NCBI RefSeq assembly: GCF_000164865.1 | Contig: NC_014618.1 | Span: forward strand, 186,001-250,000 | Direction: 5' to 3' | DNA length: 64,000 bases | DNA from: [Enterobacter] lignolyticus SCF1 | GTDB lineage: Bacteria > Pseudomonadota > Gammaproteobacteria > Enterobacterales > Enterobacteriaceae | Part shown: one piece after another, positions 34,232 through 44,667 of the stretch | How positions within the stretch are numbered: position 1 is the first letter of the stretch | Layout of the letters: each line of letters begins with the position of its first letter | Made by a program: the position numbers and the translations under genes | The notes under the pieces: model-generated | Told to the model about the DNA's origin: nothing | The model's input: only the letters and a program-made list of their open reading frames with translations | Database searches by the model: none

Positions 34232-34978
34232 ATGACCATTCTTGGACTACAGGGACTGCGTGGGGGAGTGGGTACGACATCGGTAGCCGCGGCGCTCGGC
34301 TGGGCATTACAAACGCTTGGCGAGTCGGTCATTATCGTCGATGCCTGTCCGGATAATTTACTGCGCCTGTTTTTTAATGACGCGTTGCACCATCGCGGCG
34401 GCTGGGCGCGGGCGCTTATCGACGGCGGCGACTGGCGCAGCGCGGGGATGCGCTACACGTCGCAGATCGATTTTTTGCCCTTCGGCCAGCTGACGCCCGC
34501 CGAACGTTTACATGTCCATTCTGACGAGATGGCGTCAGTACTCCACAAGCTCACCGGAATCGTGACGACCCTGCAGCATCTGAACCACTATCAATGGATC
34601 CTGCTCGACATTCCGCACGGGTTTACGCCATGGACGCAGTCGCTGATTGCGGCCTGTCACCACGTGCTGACGGTGGTCAGGCCCGATGCCAACTGCCATA
34701 TCCGCCTGCATCAGCAGGTGATGCCCGCGAACGGACGCGTGCTGATAAACGATCTGCGCATCGGCAGCCAGGTGCAGGACGACCTGTACCGCGTCTGGCT
34801 GGAAAGCCAGACGCAGATTCTGCCGCTGGTGATCCACCGGGATGAAGCGATGGCGGAGTGCCTGGCGGCGAAGCAGCCGGTCGGCGAGTACCGCGGCGAT
34901 GCATTGTCCGCAGAGGAAATGGTCACCCTGGCGAACTGGTGTCTGCTGCACTACGCGCAGGCGGGGAAACCATCATGA
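34232..34978 (+). CDS. bcsQ: BcsQ, MinD/ParA-like ATPase of cellulose synthesis
   Basis: 248 aa. Deviant Walker A GLRGGVGTTS at the N-terminus (residues 6-15; the Lys-free form is also seen in E. coli), switch region VDACPDNLLR, and a conserved C-terminal VIHRDEAMAECLAAKQPVGEYR. It is a SIMIBI-class ATPase that with BcsR and BcsE localises and activates the Bcs complex. The frame is intact, unlike E. coli K-12 where a stop codon silences the operon, so this strain may be cellulose-positive. Its TGA overlaps the bcsA ATG. Confidence 0.95.
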   Translation: MTILGLQGLRGGVGTTSVAAALGWALQTLGESVIIVDACPDNLLRLFFNDALHHRGGWARALIDGGDWRSAGMRYTSQIDFLPFGQLTPAERLHVHSDEMASVLHKLTGIVTTLQHLNHYQWILLDIPHGFTPWTQSLIAACHHVLTVVRPDANCHIRLHQQVMPANGRVLINDLRIGSQVQDDLYRVWLESQTQILPLVIHRDEAMAECLAAKQPVGEYRGDALSAEEMVTLANWCLLHYAQAGKPS

Positions 34979-37593
34979 TTCGCCTTAGCGCCCTGCTGCT
35001 CGCTCCAGAGGCCGCAGCCAGCCTGCGGCGGCGCTATCAGGATTACCGTCGCCACCGCGCGACCCGCCTCGGCGCGACGCTGGGCTGCCTGTGGGCGGCG
35101 CTTGCCTGGATCGTCTTTCCTCTCGAGAATCCGCGCTGGCAGCGCATTCGCGACCACCATGCGACGTATTTTCCGCATATCAATCCCCATCGTCCTCGTC
35201 CTCTCGACCCGATCCGCTATCTGCTGCAGAGCCTGTGGCTGTTGACCAGCCGTCCGCCGGTGGAGAAGCAGAAAACGGACTGGCGCGCCCTGGCGGCGCT
35301 GGAAGGGCTGCGCGGTCGATATCATCAGTGGATGGAGACGCTGCCGGACAGGTTCACGCATAAAACCGGTCACCTCGACCACAAAAAAGAGCTGGCGCAC
35401 CTGAGCCCGAGGCTGCGCAAAATTATCCTCGGCGTGGTGGTGTTCTTTTCGCTGGTGCTGGCGCTGGTCTGCATTACCCAGCCGTTTAACCCGCTGTCGC
35501 AGTTCGTCTTCCTGCTGCTGCTTTGGGGCGTTGCGCTGATGGTGCGGCGTATCCCGGGACGTTTCCCGTCGCTGATGCTTATCGTGCTCTCGCTGACGGT
35601 TTCGTGCCGCTATATCTGGTGGCGCTACACCTCGACGCTGAACTGGAACGATCCGCTGAGCCTCACTTTCGGGCTTATCCTGCTGTTTGCCGAAACCTAT
35701 GCCTGGATTGTACTGGTGTTCGGCTATTTTCAGATTATCTGGCCGCTGAACCGTCATCCGGTGCCGCTGCCGGAGAAAATGTCCGACTGGCCGACCGTCG
35801 ATATCTTCGTCCCGACCTATAACGAAGATCTGAACGTGGTGAAAAACACCATTTACGCCTCTCTTGGTATCGACTGGCCGAAGGACAAACTGACTATCTG
35901 GATCCTCGATGACGGCGGTCGTGAGGAGTTCCGGCAGTTCGCCAAAGACGTTGGGGTGGAATATATCGCCCGTACCTCGCATGAGCACGCTAAGGCGGGC
36001 AACATCAACAACGCGCTGAAGATGGCGAAAGGCGAGTTTGTCGCCATTTTCGACTGCGACCACGTCCCGACGCGCTCTTTCCTGCAAATGACCATGGGCT
36101 GGTTCCGCAAGGACGAAAAGCTGGCGGTCATGCAGACGCCGCACCACTTCTTCTCGCCGGACCCGTTTGAGCGCAACCTGGGGCGTTTTCGCAAAACGCC
36201 GAACGAAGGCACGTTGTTCTACGGCCTGGTGCAGGACGGAAACGACATGTGGGATGCGACCTTTTTCTGCGGCTCCTGCGCGGTTATCCGCCGTGAGCCG
36301 CTGGACCGGATTGGCGGTATCGCCGTAGAAACGGTCACCGAAGACGCCCACACGTCGCTGCGCCTGCACCGGCTGGGCTACACCTCGGCCTATATGCGCA
36401 TCCCGCAGGCGGCAGGGCTGGCGACGGAAAGCCTGTCGGCGCACATTGGCCAGCGCATCCGCTGGGCGCGCGGGATGGTGCAAATTTTCCGTACCGATAA
36501 CCCGCTGTTCGGCAAAGGGCTGAAGCTGCCTCAGCGGATCTGCTACGCCAACGCCATGCTGCACTTTTTGTCCGGGGTGCCGCGGCTGGTTTTCCTGACC
36601 GCGCCGCTGGCGTTCCTGCTGTTTCATGCGTACATCATCTACGCCCCGGCGCTGATGATTGCGCTGTTCGTGCTGCCGCATATGATCCACGCAAGCCTCA
36701 CCAACTCGCGAATTCAGGGGAAATACCGCCACTCTTTCTGGAGTGAAATCTACGAAACCGTGCTGGCCTGGTATATCGCGCCGCCGACCATGGTGGCGCT
36801 GATCAACCCGAAAATCGGCAAGTTTAACGTCACGGCGAAGGGCGGTCTGGTCAAGGAAGAGTACGTGGACTGGGTTATCTCTAAGCCCTATCTCTACCTG
36901 GTGCTGCTCAACCTGCTGGGGGTAGCGGTCGGCATCTGGCGTCACTTCTACGGCCCGGAGAATGAGGTTCTGACGGTGTGGGTCAGCCTGCTGTGGGTGT
37001 TCTATAACCTGATTATCCTCGGCGGGGCGGTGGCGGTGTCGGTCGAAAGCAAGCAGGTGCGCCGCTCCCACCGCGTCGAAATGTCGATGCCGGCGGCGAT
37101 CGCCCGTGAGGACGGCCATCTGTTCTCCTGCACGCTGCATGATTTCTCCGACGGCGGCGTGGGCGTCAGAATTAACGGTCAGGCGCAGGTGCTTGAGGGG
37201 CAAAACGTACAGCTGTTGCTCAAACGCGGGCAGCAGGAGTATGCGTTCCCGACGAAGGTCATGCGCGTGTCCGGCAGTGAGATCGGTCTGCAGCTGCTGC
37301 CGCTCTCTACTCGCCAGCATATCAATTTTGTGCAGTGTACGTTCGCCCGCGCCGATACCTGGGCGCTGTGGCAGGACAGCTTTCCGGAAGACAAGCCGCT
37401 GGAAAGCCTGCTGGACATTCTGAAACTGGGGTTCCGGGGATACCGTCATCTTGCCGAGTTTGCTCCTTCTTCAGTGAAATACATTTTCCGGTCGCTTATC
37501 GCGCTGATCAGCTGGGTGGTGTCGTTTATTCCCCGCCGCCCGGAACGCACGGTGAAAGAGACGCTTTCGGAACCGGTTATCGCTCAACAATGA
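34975..37593 (+). CDS. bcsA: Cellulose synthase catalytic subunit
   Basis: 872 aa from ATG 34975, which overlaps the bcsQ stop; this is the E. coli length, and longer frames reading into bcsQ are rejected. Several membrane helices flank a GT2 glycosyltransferase core: D in ILDDGGRE, DCDH (DxD), FFCGS, TED in VTEDAHTS, and QRIRW (QxxRW). A C-terminal PilZ domain carries RRSHR (RxxxR) and DFSDGGVGV (DxSxxG), which bind c-di-GMP. It polymerises UDP-glucose and extrudes the glucan through the inner membrane. Confidence 0.98.
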   Translation: MIRLSALLLAPEAAASLRRRYQDYRRHRATRLGATLGCLWAALAWIVFPLENPRWQRIRDHHATYFPHINPHRPRPLDPIRYLLQSLWLLTSRPPVEKQKTDWRALAALEGLRGRYHQWMETLPDRFTHKTGHLDHKKELAHLSPRLRKIILGVVVFFSLVLALVCITQPFNPLSQFVFLLLLWGVALMVRRIPGRFPSLMLIVLSLTVSCRYIWWRYTSTLNWNDPLSLTFGLILLFAETYAWIVLVFGYFQIIWPLNRHPVPLPEKMSDWPTVDIFVPTYNEDLNVVKNTIYASLGIDWPKDKLTIWILDDGGREEFRQFAKDVGVEYIARTSHEHAKAGNINNALKMAKGEFVAIFDCDHVPTRSFLQMTMGWFRKDEKLAVMQTPHHFFSPDPFERNLGRFRKTPNEGTLFYGLVQDGNDMWDATFFCGSCAVIRREPLDRIGGIAVETVTEDAHTSLRLHRLGYTSAYMRIPQAAGLATESLSAHIGQRIRWARGMVQIFRTDNPLFGKGLKLPQRICYANAMLHFLSGVPRLVFLTAPLAFLLFHAYIIYAPALMIALFVLPHMIHASLTNSRIQGKYRHSFWSEIYETVLAWYIAPPTMVALINPKIGKFNVTAKGGLVKEEYVDWVISKPYLYLVLLNLLGVAVGIWRHFYGPENEVLTVWVSLLWVFYNLIILGGAVAVSVESKQVRRSHRVEMSMPAAIAREDGHLFSCTLHDFSDGGVGVRINGQAQVLEGQNVQLLLKRGQQEYAFPTKVMRVSGSEIGLQLLPLSTRQHINFVQCTFARADTWALWQDSFPEDKPLESLLDILKLGFRGYRHLAEFAPSSVKYIFRSLIALISWVVSFIPRRPERTVKETLSEPVIAQQ

Positions 37594-37603
37594 TGATTAC
37601 ACG

Positions 37604-39910
37604 ATGAAAAGAAAACTTTCCTGGATTTGCGCAGCGGCAGTAGGAATGGGATGTTTACTCCCGGTGAGTACCTGGGCCGAACCCACGTCTGATTCGGCGC
37701 CAGCAACGCCTGTCGCAGCCGATCCGGCAAGCGGCAATGCGGCAATGGCGGCACCCGTCGTCGTGGAAAATACCCCGTCGCGTGACGTTAAGCTGAGTTT
37801 TGCCCAGATTGCTCCGGCGCCGGGCAGCATGGCGCTGCGCGGGGTAAGTCCGACGGGGCGGGTGCAGTTCGGTATGCGCAGCGATGAGGTGGCATCGAAA
37901 GCGATGCTGAACCTGGTGTACACCCCGTCGCCGTCGCTGATTCCTGTGCAGTCGCAGCTGAAGGTCTATCTCAACGATGAGCTGATGGGCGTGCTGCCGG
38001 TGACCAAAGAGCAACTGGGGAAAAAAGTCGCTGCCCAGATGCCGATTGACCCGCTGTACATCAGCGATCTCAACAACGTGCGGCTGGAGTTTGTCGGCCA
38101 CTATCGAGATGTGTGCGAAAACCCGGCCAGCAACACCCTGTGGATGGACATCGGGCGCGACAGCTCGCTCACGATGACGCTGCAAACGCTCAACGTGCAA
38201 AACGATCTGTCTTATTTCCCGGTGCCGTTTTTTGACTCCCGCGACAACCGTCCGATGACGCTGCCGATGGTGTTTGCCGGTACGCCGGATCTCCCGCAGC
38301 AGAAGGCGGCGGCAATTGTGGCTTCGTGGTTTGGCTCCCTGGCGGGCTGGCGCGGCCAGACTTTCCCGGTGCTGTACAACGCCTTGCCGGAGAGCAATGC
38401 GATAGTCTTCGCCACCAACGATAAGCGCCCGGACTTCCTGCGCGATTACCCGCAGGTCAACGCGCCCACCATCACCATGATCAACCATCCGGACAAGCCG
38501 TACGTGAAGCTGTTGGTGGTGTTTGGCCGTAATGACGACGATTTGCTGCAGGCGGCGAAGGGGATAGCCCAGGGCAGCATTCTGTTCCGCGGCAGCAGCG
38601 TGACCGTCGATGAGGTTAAGCCTCTGCTGGCGCGTAAGCCTTACGATGCGCCGAACTGGATCCACACTGACAGGCCGGTGACCTTCGGCGAGCTGAAAAC
38701 CTACGAGCAGCAGCTGCAGTCGAGCGGTCTCGAACCGTATCCGATTAACCTGACAATCAATTTACCGCCGGATCTGTACCTGCTGCGCAGCAACGGTATC
38801 GATATGGATCTGAAATACCGTTACACCATGCCGCCGTTAAAAGACAGCTCGCGCATGGATATCAACCTGAACAACCAGTTCCTGCAGTCCTACAGCCTGA
38901 GCAGCACCCAGGAGATCAACAGCCTGCTGCTGCGTCTGCCGGTGGTGCAGGGGCTGCTGGACGGAAAGACCGATGTGTCGATTCCGGCGCTGCGTCTGGG
39001 GGCGGCAAACCAGCTGCGCTTTGACTTCCAGTACACCAACCCGATGCCGGGCGGAACCGTCGAAAACTGTATCACCTTCCAGCCGATACAGAATCATGTG
39101 GTGATTGCCGACGACTCGACGATCGACTTCTCCAACTACTACCACTTCCTGGCGATGCCGGACCTGCGCGCGTTCGCCAACGCGGGCTTCCCGTTCAGCC
39201 GGATGGCCGACCTCTCGGACTCCGCCATTGTGATGCCGGGCGCGCCGACCCAGGATCAGATGAATACACTGCTGGAAACTGTCGGCACCATCGGCGGCCA
39301 GACCGGCTTCCCGGCGGTGAATATGACCCTGGTGAACGACATCGGCCAGGTGGCGAATAAGGATGTCGATATCATGATGATCGGCACCATTCCGCCGGCG
39401 CTGAAGGACGACAGCAAGATAGATATGCTGGTGGAAGCGACCAAAAGCTGGGTGAAAACTCCGGCGCGCCATAATGATTTGCCGACGGTTAACGTCGATG
39501 AGAACGATCGTCAGCCGGACACCAAAACCACCGTGTCGTCCTCCGGCCCGATGGCGGCGGTGATTGGCTTTCAGTCGCCGTATAACGATGAGCGTAGCGT
39601 GATTGCGCTGATGGCCGACAGCTCGCGCGGTTCTGAGCTGCTGAATGATGCGCTCAGAGACAGCGGCAAGCGCGCGGTGATGTTCGGTTCTGTTTCGGTT
39701 ATCCGTGAGTCCGGCGTAAACAGCCTGCGCGTGGGCGATGTGTACTACGTAGGCCATCTGCCCTGGTTCGAACGCGTCTGGTTTGCGCTCTCTAATCACC
39801 CGATCCTGCTCGCGATTCTGGCGGCAATCAGCGTGGTGCTGCTGGCGTGGGTGCTGTGGCGTCTGCTGCGCATCATCAGCCGTCGTCGCCTGGATCCCGA
39901 TGACGAGTAA
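37604..39910 (+). CDS. bcsB: Cellulose synthase periplasmic subunit BcsB
   Basis: 768 aa. Signal peptide (cleaved near STWA), alternating carbohydrate-binding and flavodoxin-like domains, and a C-terminal membrane anchor (about 735-757, ILLAILAAISVVLLAWVLWR) with a basic tail. The anchor completes the BcsA channel and the periplasmic part guides the glucan. It lies 10 bp after bcsA. Confidence 0.96.
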   Translation: MKRKLSWICAAAVGMGCLLPVSTWAEPTSDSAPATPVAADPASGNAAMAAPVVVENTPSRDVKLSFAQIAPAPGSMALRGVSPTGRVQFGMRSDEVASKAMLNLVYTPSPSLIPVQSQLKVYLNDELMGVLPVTKEQLGKKVAAQMPIDPLYISDLNNVRLEFVGHYRDVCENPASNTLWMDIGRDSSLTMTLQTLNVQNDLSYFPVPFFDSRDNRPMTLPMVFAGTPDLPQQKAAAIVASWFGSLAGWRGQTFPVLYNALPESNAIVFATNDKRPDFLRDYPQVNAPTITMINHPDKPYVKLLVVFGRNDDDLLQAAKGIAQGSILFRGSSVTVDEVKPLLARKPYDAPNWIHTDRPVTFGELKTYEQQLQSSGLEPYPINLTINLPPDLYLLRSNGIDMDLKYRYTMPPLKDSSRMDINLNNQFLQSYSLSSTQEINSLLLRLPVVQGLLDGKTDVSIPALRLGAANQLRFDFQYTNPMPGGTVENCITFQPIQNHVVIADDSTIDFSNYYHFLAMPDLRAFANAGFPFSRMADLSDSAIVMPGAPTQDQMNTLLETVGTIGGQTGFPAVNMTLVNDIGQVANKDVDIMMIGTIPPALKDDSKIDMLVEATKSWVKTPARHNDLPTVNVDENDRQPDTKTTVSSSGPMAAVIGFQSPYNDERSVIALMADSSRGSELLNDALRDSGKRAVMFGSVSVIRESGVNSLRVGDVYYVGHLPWFERVWFALSNHPILLAILAAISVVLLAWVLWRLLRIISRRRLDPDDE

Positions 39911-39913
39911 ATC

Positions 39914-41023
39914 ATGATGAACGTTGTACGCCGGGCAGGACTGGCGCTACTGATGCTGGTCACGTTGCAGGCGCATGCCGCCTGCAGCTGGCCCGCGTGG
40001 GAGCAGTTTAAAACCGACTATATCAGCGACGGCGGGAGAGTTATCGACCCGAGCGACCCGCGGAAAATCACCACCTCCGAAGGACAGAGCTATGCGCTGT
40101 TCTTCGCGCTGGTCGCTAACGACCGCGCAGCGTTCGCTACTCTGCTTGACTGGACGCAAAACAACCTCGCGGCAGGCGATTTGCACGCCCATATTCCCGC
40201 ATGGCTATGGGGCCAAAAAGAGGCCGACCGCTGGACGGTTATTGACAGCAACTCCGCATCGGATGCGGATTTGTGGATTGCCTGGTCGCTGATGGAAGCT
40301 GGGCGGCTGTGGAAGATGCCGCAGTACAGCGATACCGGCAAAGCGCTGCTGGCGCGTATCGCTGCGGAGGAGGTCGTCACGATCCCCAAACTGGGCGCGG
40401 TGCTGCTGCCGGGCAAGGTGGGCTTCGCCGACGATAAGGGCTGGCGTCTGAACCCCAGCTACCTGCCGCCGCAGCTCGCCCGCTACTTCGCGCGCGCCGG
40501 CGCGCCGTGGCCGGCGATACAGCAAACCAACCTGCGCCTGCTGCTGAAAACCGCGCCAAAAGGGTTTGCGCCGGACTGGGTGCGCTATGACAAAAAGGGC
40601 GGCTGGCAGCTGAAACAGGATAAAGGGCTGGTAGGCAGCTACGACGCTATCCGCGTGTATCTGTGGGTCGGCATGCTGCATAACGACGACCCGCAAAAAT
40701 CCCGCCTGCTGGCCAAATTCAACGCCATGTCCGCGCAGACGGTCCGGGACGGGCTGCCGCCGGAGAAAGTGGACGTTGCGACCGGGAATGCGACCGGCAA
40801 CGGGCCGGTCGGCTTTTCCGCCGCGCTGCTGCCCTTTTTGCAGGATCGCGACGCGCAGGCCGTTCAGCGTCAGCGCGTTGCGGATAACTTCCCCGGCGCG
40901 AACGCCTATTACAATTATGTTCTGACCCTTTTCGGGCAAGGATGGGATCAGCGCCGTTATCGTTTCACCGCTCGCGGTGAATTACAACCAGACTGGGGCC
41001 AGGAATGCGCAAGTTCACAGTAA
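39914..41023 (+). CDS. bcsZ: Endo-1,4-beta-glucanase (GH8), periplasmic
   Basis: 369 aa; the second in-frame ATG one codon on would match the E. coli start. Signal peptide (LVTLQAHA), then ACSWPAWEQFKTDYIS. GH8 signature TSEGQSYALFFALVANDR with the catalytic Glu; the catalytic Asp region is in GSYDAIRVYLWVG. It trims cellulose in the periplasm and modulates polymer length and biofilm texture. Its 3' end overlaps bcsC by 19 bp. Confidence 0.96.
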   Translation: MMNVVRRAGLALLMLVTLQAHAACSWPAWEQFKTDYISDGGRVIDPSDPRKITTSEGQSYALFFALVANDRAAFATLLDWTQNNLAAGDLHAHIPAWLWGQKEADRWTVIDSNSASDADLWIAWSLMEAGRLWKMPQYSDTGKALLARIAAEEVVTIPKLGAVLLPGKVGFADDKGWRLNPSYLPPQLARYFARAGAPWPAIQQTNLRLLLKTAPKGFAPDWVRYDKKGGWQLKQDKGLVGSYDAIRVYLWVGMLHNDDPQKSRLLAKFNAMSAQTVRDGLPPEKVDVATGNATGNGPVGFSAALLPFLQDRDAQAVQRQRVADNFPGANAYYNYVLTLFGQGWDQRRYRFTARGELQPDWGQECASSQ

Positions 41024-44000
41024 GTCTACTCAGCCTCTCGCTCGGCCTGACGCTGTTGCCAGCCGCCTGGGCCGCGACGCCTTCCGCACAACAGCAACTG
41101 CTGGAGCAGGTCAGGCTCGGCGAGGCCAGCAAGCGTGACGATCTGGTGCGTCAGTCGCTGTATCGCCTGGAGCTTATTGCGCCGAACGATCCGCAGGTGA
41201 TAGCAGCGCGTTTGCGTTATCTGCTGCGCCAGGGCGACAAAGCCGGGGCGCAAAAGCAGCTGGATCGCTTAAAACAGCTGGCGCCGGATTCCGATGCGTA
41301 TCGCGCCTCGCAAAGCGATATGCAGCTGTCGACAGAAGACGGCCGCCAGGCGCTGCAGCAGGCGCGTCTACAGGTCGCGGCCGGGCATGTGCCGGAAGGG
41401 GTAGCGCTGTATGACAAGATTTTTGCCGGCCAGCCGCCGGACGGCGATTTGGCCGTTGAGTACTGGAGCGCGGTCGCCCGTCTGCCGGCGCGCCACAACG
41501 ACGCGATTAACCAACTGAAGAAAATTAACGTGCGGATGCCGGGCAACACCCAGCTGCAGGCGACGCTGGCGAAAATGCTGTTTGCCGATAACCGGCGCGA
41601 CGAAGGATTTGCGGTGCTTGAACAGATGTCGCGCTCTGGCGGCGGGCGCAACACGGCGGCGGACATCTGGTACGATCAAATTAAAAACCAGCCGGTAAGC
41701 CAGGCCAGCGTGCAGTCGCTGCAGCGCTTTTTGACCGTGTTTACCGAGGGCGAGGTGTCGAATGAGGCGCGCGGGCTGCTGGCGAGCCAGCAAAAACAGC
41801 TGGCCGACCCGGGCTTTCGGGCTAAGGCCGAAGGGCTGGCCGCCGTTGACGCCGGGCAGGGCGGAAAAGCCGTGTCGGAACTGCAGCAGGCGGTCAACAG
41901 CAACCACAACGACAGCGAAGCCGTCGGCGCGCTGGGGCAGGCCTACTCGCAGCGCGGCGATCGCGCCCGCGCCGTCGCCCAGTTTGAAAAAGCCATCGCC
42001 ATGGACCCGCAGAGCCCTAACCGCAGCAAATGGGACAGCCTGCTGAAAACCAACCGCTACTGGCTGCTGATAAAGCAGGGCGACGAGGCCCTGAAGGCCA
42101 ACAACCCGGATCAGGCCCAGCGTTACTACAGCCAGGCGCAGCGGGTGGACAATACCGACAGCTATGCCGTGCTGGGGCTGGGCGATGTGGCCGCCGCGCG
42201 CAAGGATAACGCGACCGCCGAGCGCTACTATACCCAGGCGCTGCGTATGGATCGTGGCAATAGCAACGCCGTACGCGGGCTGGCGAACGTTTATCGGGCG
42301 CAGTCGCCGGAGAAGGCCACCGCGTTTATCAACAGCCTGTCGGCCAGCCAGCGGCGCAGTATCGATGATATTGAGCGCAGTCTGACCAATGAGCGCCTGT
42401 CTCAGCAGGCGGAAGCGCTGGAGAACCAGGGGCGCTGGGCGCAGGCGGCTGACGTTCAGCGCCGTCGCCTGGCGCTTGATCCGGACAGCGTCTGGGTTAC
42501 CTACCGGCTGGCGAAAGATCTGTCGGCGGCCGGACAGCGGACGGAAGCGGATAACCTGATGCTTGCTCTGGCGCGCAAGAAATCCGGTGATCCGGACCAG
42601 GTTTACGCTTACGCGCTGTATTTGTCTGGCAACAATCAGGATCTGGCGGCGCTGTCGCACCTCAACGCGCTGCCGCGCAGCCAGTGGAACAGCAATATCC
42701 AGGAGCTGGCCGATCGCCTGCAGGCAGGACAGGTACTACAGCAGGCGAACCTGCTGCACGACAGCGGCCACGAGGCGCAGGCTATCGCGCTGCTCAAACA
42801 GCAGCCGCCGTCCACGCGCTACGACCTGACGCTCGCCGACTGGGCGCAGCAGCGCGGCGATACGCAAACCGCCATCAGCGAATATAACGCCGTGCTGGCG
42901 AAAGACGCCGGTAACGACGATGCGCATCTTGGGCTTGCGGAGGTGTACAGCGAAGACGGCAATTCGACCACCGCGCGGGAACAGCTGGCGAAGCTGAAAG
43001 CGCCCACCCCTGACGCGCCGCGTTCAATCAATATGCAGCGGCGCATCGCGCTGGTGTATGCGGCGCTTGGCGATACCGCGCAGGCGGAGCAGATTTTCAG
43101 CGCTATCGCGCCGCAGGCGAAAGCGCAGCCGCCGTCAATGGAAAGCGCGATGGTGCTGCGCGATAGCGCCCGCCTGCAGGCGAAAAACGGTAATCCACAG
43201 CAGGGACTGGACAGCTATAAGGACGCGATGGTGGCGACCAGGATAACCCCGACGCGGCCGCAGGATAACGACACCTTTACGCGTCTTACCCGCAATGACG
43301 AGCAGGATGACTGGCTTAAACGCGGCGTACGCAGCGATGCCGCCGACCTGTATCGCCAGCAGGACGTGAACGTCACGCTTGAGCATGACTACTGGGGCTC
43401 CAGCGGCACGGGCGGCTATTCCGATCTGAAAGCGCATACCACCATGCTGCAGGTGGATGCGCCGCTGTCGGACGGGCGGATGTTTTTCCGTACCGACTAT
43501 GTGAACATGAACGCCGGCAGCTTCTCCACCAAAAGCAATGGCGGCTATTCGCCGAGCTGGGGCACCTGCGATCTGGCGACCTGCTTCGGCGGCAGTAAAA
43601 ACCAGAGCGATAACGGCGCAAGCGTCGCGGTGGGCTGGTATAACAATACCTGGAATATGGACATCGGCACCACGCCGATTGGCTTCAACGTGGTGGATGT
43701 TGTGGGCGGCCTGAGCTACAGCAACAGCCTCGGACCGTTGGGCTATACCGTCGAGGGCCACCGTCGACCGATCTCCAGCTCTCTGCTGGCGTTTGGCGGG
43801 CAGACGGACAACGATAACGACGGCCACTCCGGCACGACCTGGGGCGGCGTGCGGGCCGACGGCGGCGGCATCAGCCTGAGCTATGACAAGGGGGCTGCCA
43901 ACGGCGTCTGGGCGTCCCTGAGCGCGGACTCGCTGACCGGTCAAAACGTGGAGGACAACTGGCGCGTGCGCTGGATGGCCGGTTATTACTACAAGATCAT

Positions 44001-44499
44001 TAACGAAAATAACCGCCGCGTCACCGTCGGCCTCAATAATATGATCTGGCACTACGATAAGGATCTGAGCGGCTACACCCTCGGTCAGGGCGGCTATTAC
44101 AGCCCTCAGCAGTATTTGTCGTTCGCCGTGCCGGTCTACTGGCGGCAGCGGACGGAAAACTGGTCGTGGGAGCTTGGCGGGTCGGTATCGTGGTCGCAGT
44201 CGCACACCAGCAGGCAGGCGAAATATCCGCTGCTCAATCTGGTGCCGGCGCAATATCGCGATGAGGCCAGCAACGAGTTTGAAAATGCCAGCAGCAGCAG
44301 CGGGTTTGGCTACACCGCCCGCGCGCTGATAGAACGCCGTCTGACCTCAAACTGGTTTATCGGAACGGCAATCGACATTCAGCAGGCGAAGGATTATACC
44401 CCGAGCCATGCGCTGCTCTATATCCGTTATTCCGCCGCAGGCTGGCAGGGAGATCTGGATATGCCGCCGCGGCCGCTCATCCCTTATGCGGACTGGTAA
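41005..44499 (+). CDS. bcsC: BcsC, TPR-barrel cellulose export protein
   Basis: 1164 aa (E. coli about 1157). Signal peptide (LLPAAWA), about 19 TPR-like repeats through residue ~790 (for example AVGALGQAYSQRGDRARAVA and VLGLGDVAAARKDNATAERY), then a C-terminal outer membrane beta-barrel (GWYNNTWNMDIGTTPIGF, WQGDLDMPPRPLIPYADW). It scaffolds the periplasm and releases cellulose. It starts inside bcsZ, so is coupled to it. A 13-bp-stem hairpin follows. Confidence 0.96.
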   Translation: MRKFTVSLLSLSLGLTLLPAAWAATPSAQQQLLEQVRLGEASKRDDLVRQSLYRLELIAPNDPQVIAARLRYLLRQGDKAGAQKQLDRLKQLAPDSDAYRASQSDMQLSTEDGRQALQQARLQVAAGHVPEGVALYDKIFAGQPPDGDLAVEYWSAVARLPARHNDAINQLKKINVRMPGNTQLQATLAKMLFADNRRDEGFAVLEQMSRSGGGRNTAADIWYDQIKNQPVSQASVQSLQRFLTVFTEGEVSNEARGLLASQQKQLADPGFRAKAEGLAAVDAGQGGKAVSELQQAVNSNHNDSEAVGALGQAYSQRGDRARAVAQFEKAIAMDPQSPNRSKWDSLLKTNRYWLLIKQGDEALKANNPDQAQRYYSQAQRVDNTDSYAVLGLGDVAAARKDNATAERYYTQALRMDRGNSNAVRGLANVYRAQSPEKATAFINSLSASQRRSIDDIERSLTNERLSQQAEALENQGRWAQAADVQRRRLALDPDSVWVTYRLAKDLSAAGQRTEADNLMLALARKKSGDPDQVYAYALYLSGNNQDLAALSHLNALPRSQWNSNIQELADRLQAGQVLQQANLLHDSGHEAQAIALLKQQPPSTRYDLTLADWAQQRGDTQTAISEYNAVLAKDAGNDDAHLGLAEVYSEDGNSTTAREQLAKLKAPTPDAPRSINMQRRIALVYAALGDTAQAEQIFSAIAPQAKAQPPSMESAMVLRDSARLQAKNGNPQQGLDSYKDAMVATRITPTRPQDNDTFTRLTRNDEQDDWLKRGVRSDAADLYRQQDVNVTLEHDYWGSSGTGGYSDLKAHTTMLQVDAPLSDGRMFFRTDYVNMNAGSFSTKSNGGYSPSWGTCDLATCFGGSKNQSDNGASVAVGWYNNTWNMDIGTTPIGFNVVDVVGGLSYSNSLGPLGYTVEGHRRPISSSLLAFGGQTDNDNDGHSGTTWGGVRADGGGISLSYDKGAANGVWASLSADSLTGQNVEDNWRVRWMAGYYYKIINENNRRVTVGLNNMIWHYDKDLSGYTLGQGGYYSPQQYLSFAVPVYWRQRTENWSWELGGSVSWSQSHTSRQAKYPLLNLVPAQYRDEASNEFENASSSSGFGYTARALIERRLTSNWFIGTAIDIQQAKDYTPSHALLYIRYSAAGWQGDLDMPPRPLIPYADW

Positions 44500-44570
44500 C
44501 AGAATAGCCCTAAATACGCGATCTCCTGTCTCCGTATGCGCTCTCTTGACGTATAATGTGCCGCTAATCA

Positions 44571-44607
44571 CTTTACGCCGGGTCTGACTATGCTACCCGG
44601 CGTAAAG
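44571..44607 (+). terminator. 13-bp perfect hairpin between bcsC and pdeK
   Basis: CTTTACGCCGGGT (44571-44583) / ACCCGGCGTAAAG (44595-44607), loop 11 nt, 72 bp after the bcsC stop and 61 bp before pdeK. There is no U-run. A TATAAT (44552-44557) precedes it, so it may lie in the pdeK leader rather than end the bcs transcript. Confidence 0.5.
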
Positions 44608-44667
44608 CTGCCTGGGCTCGTTCCGTGATGTGCCGCAGGGCGAGGTTTTACTCTGGGGAGAGTTACA

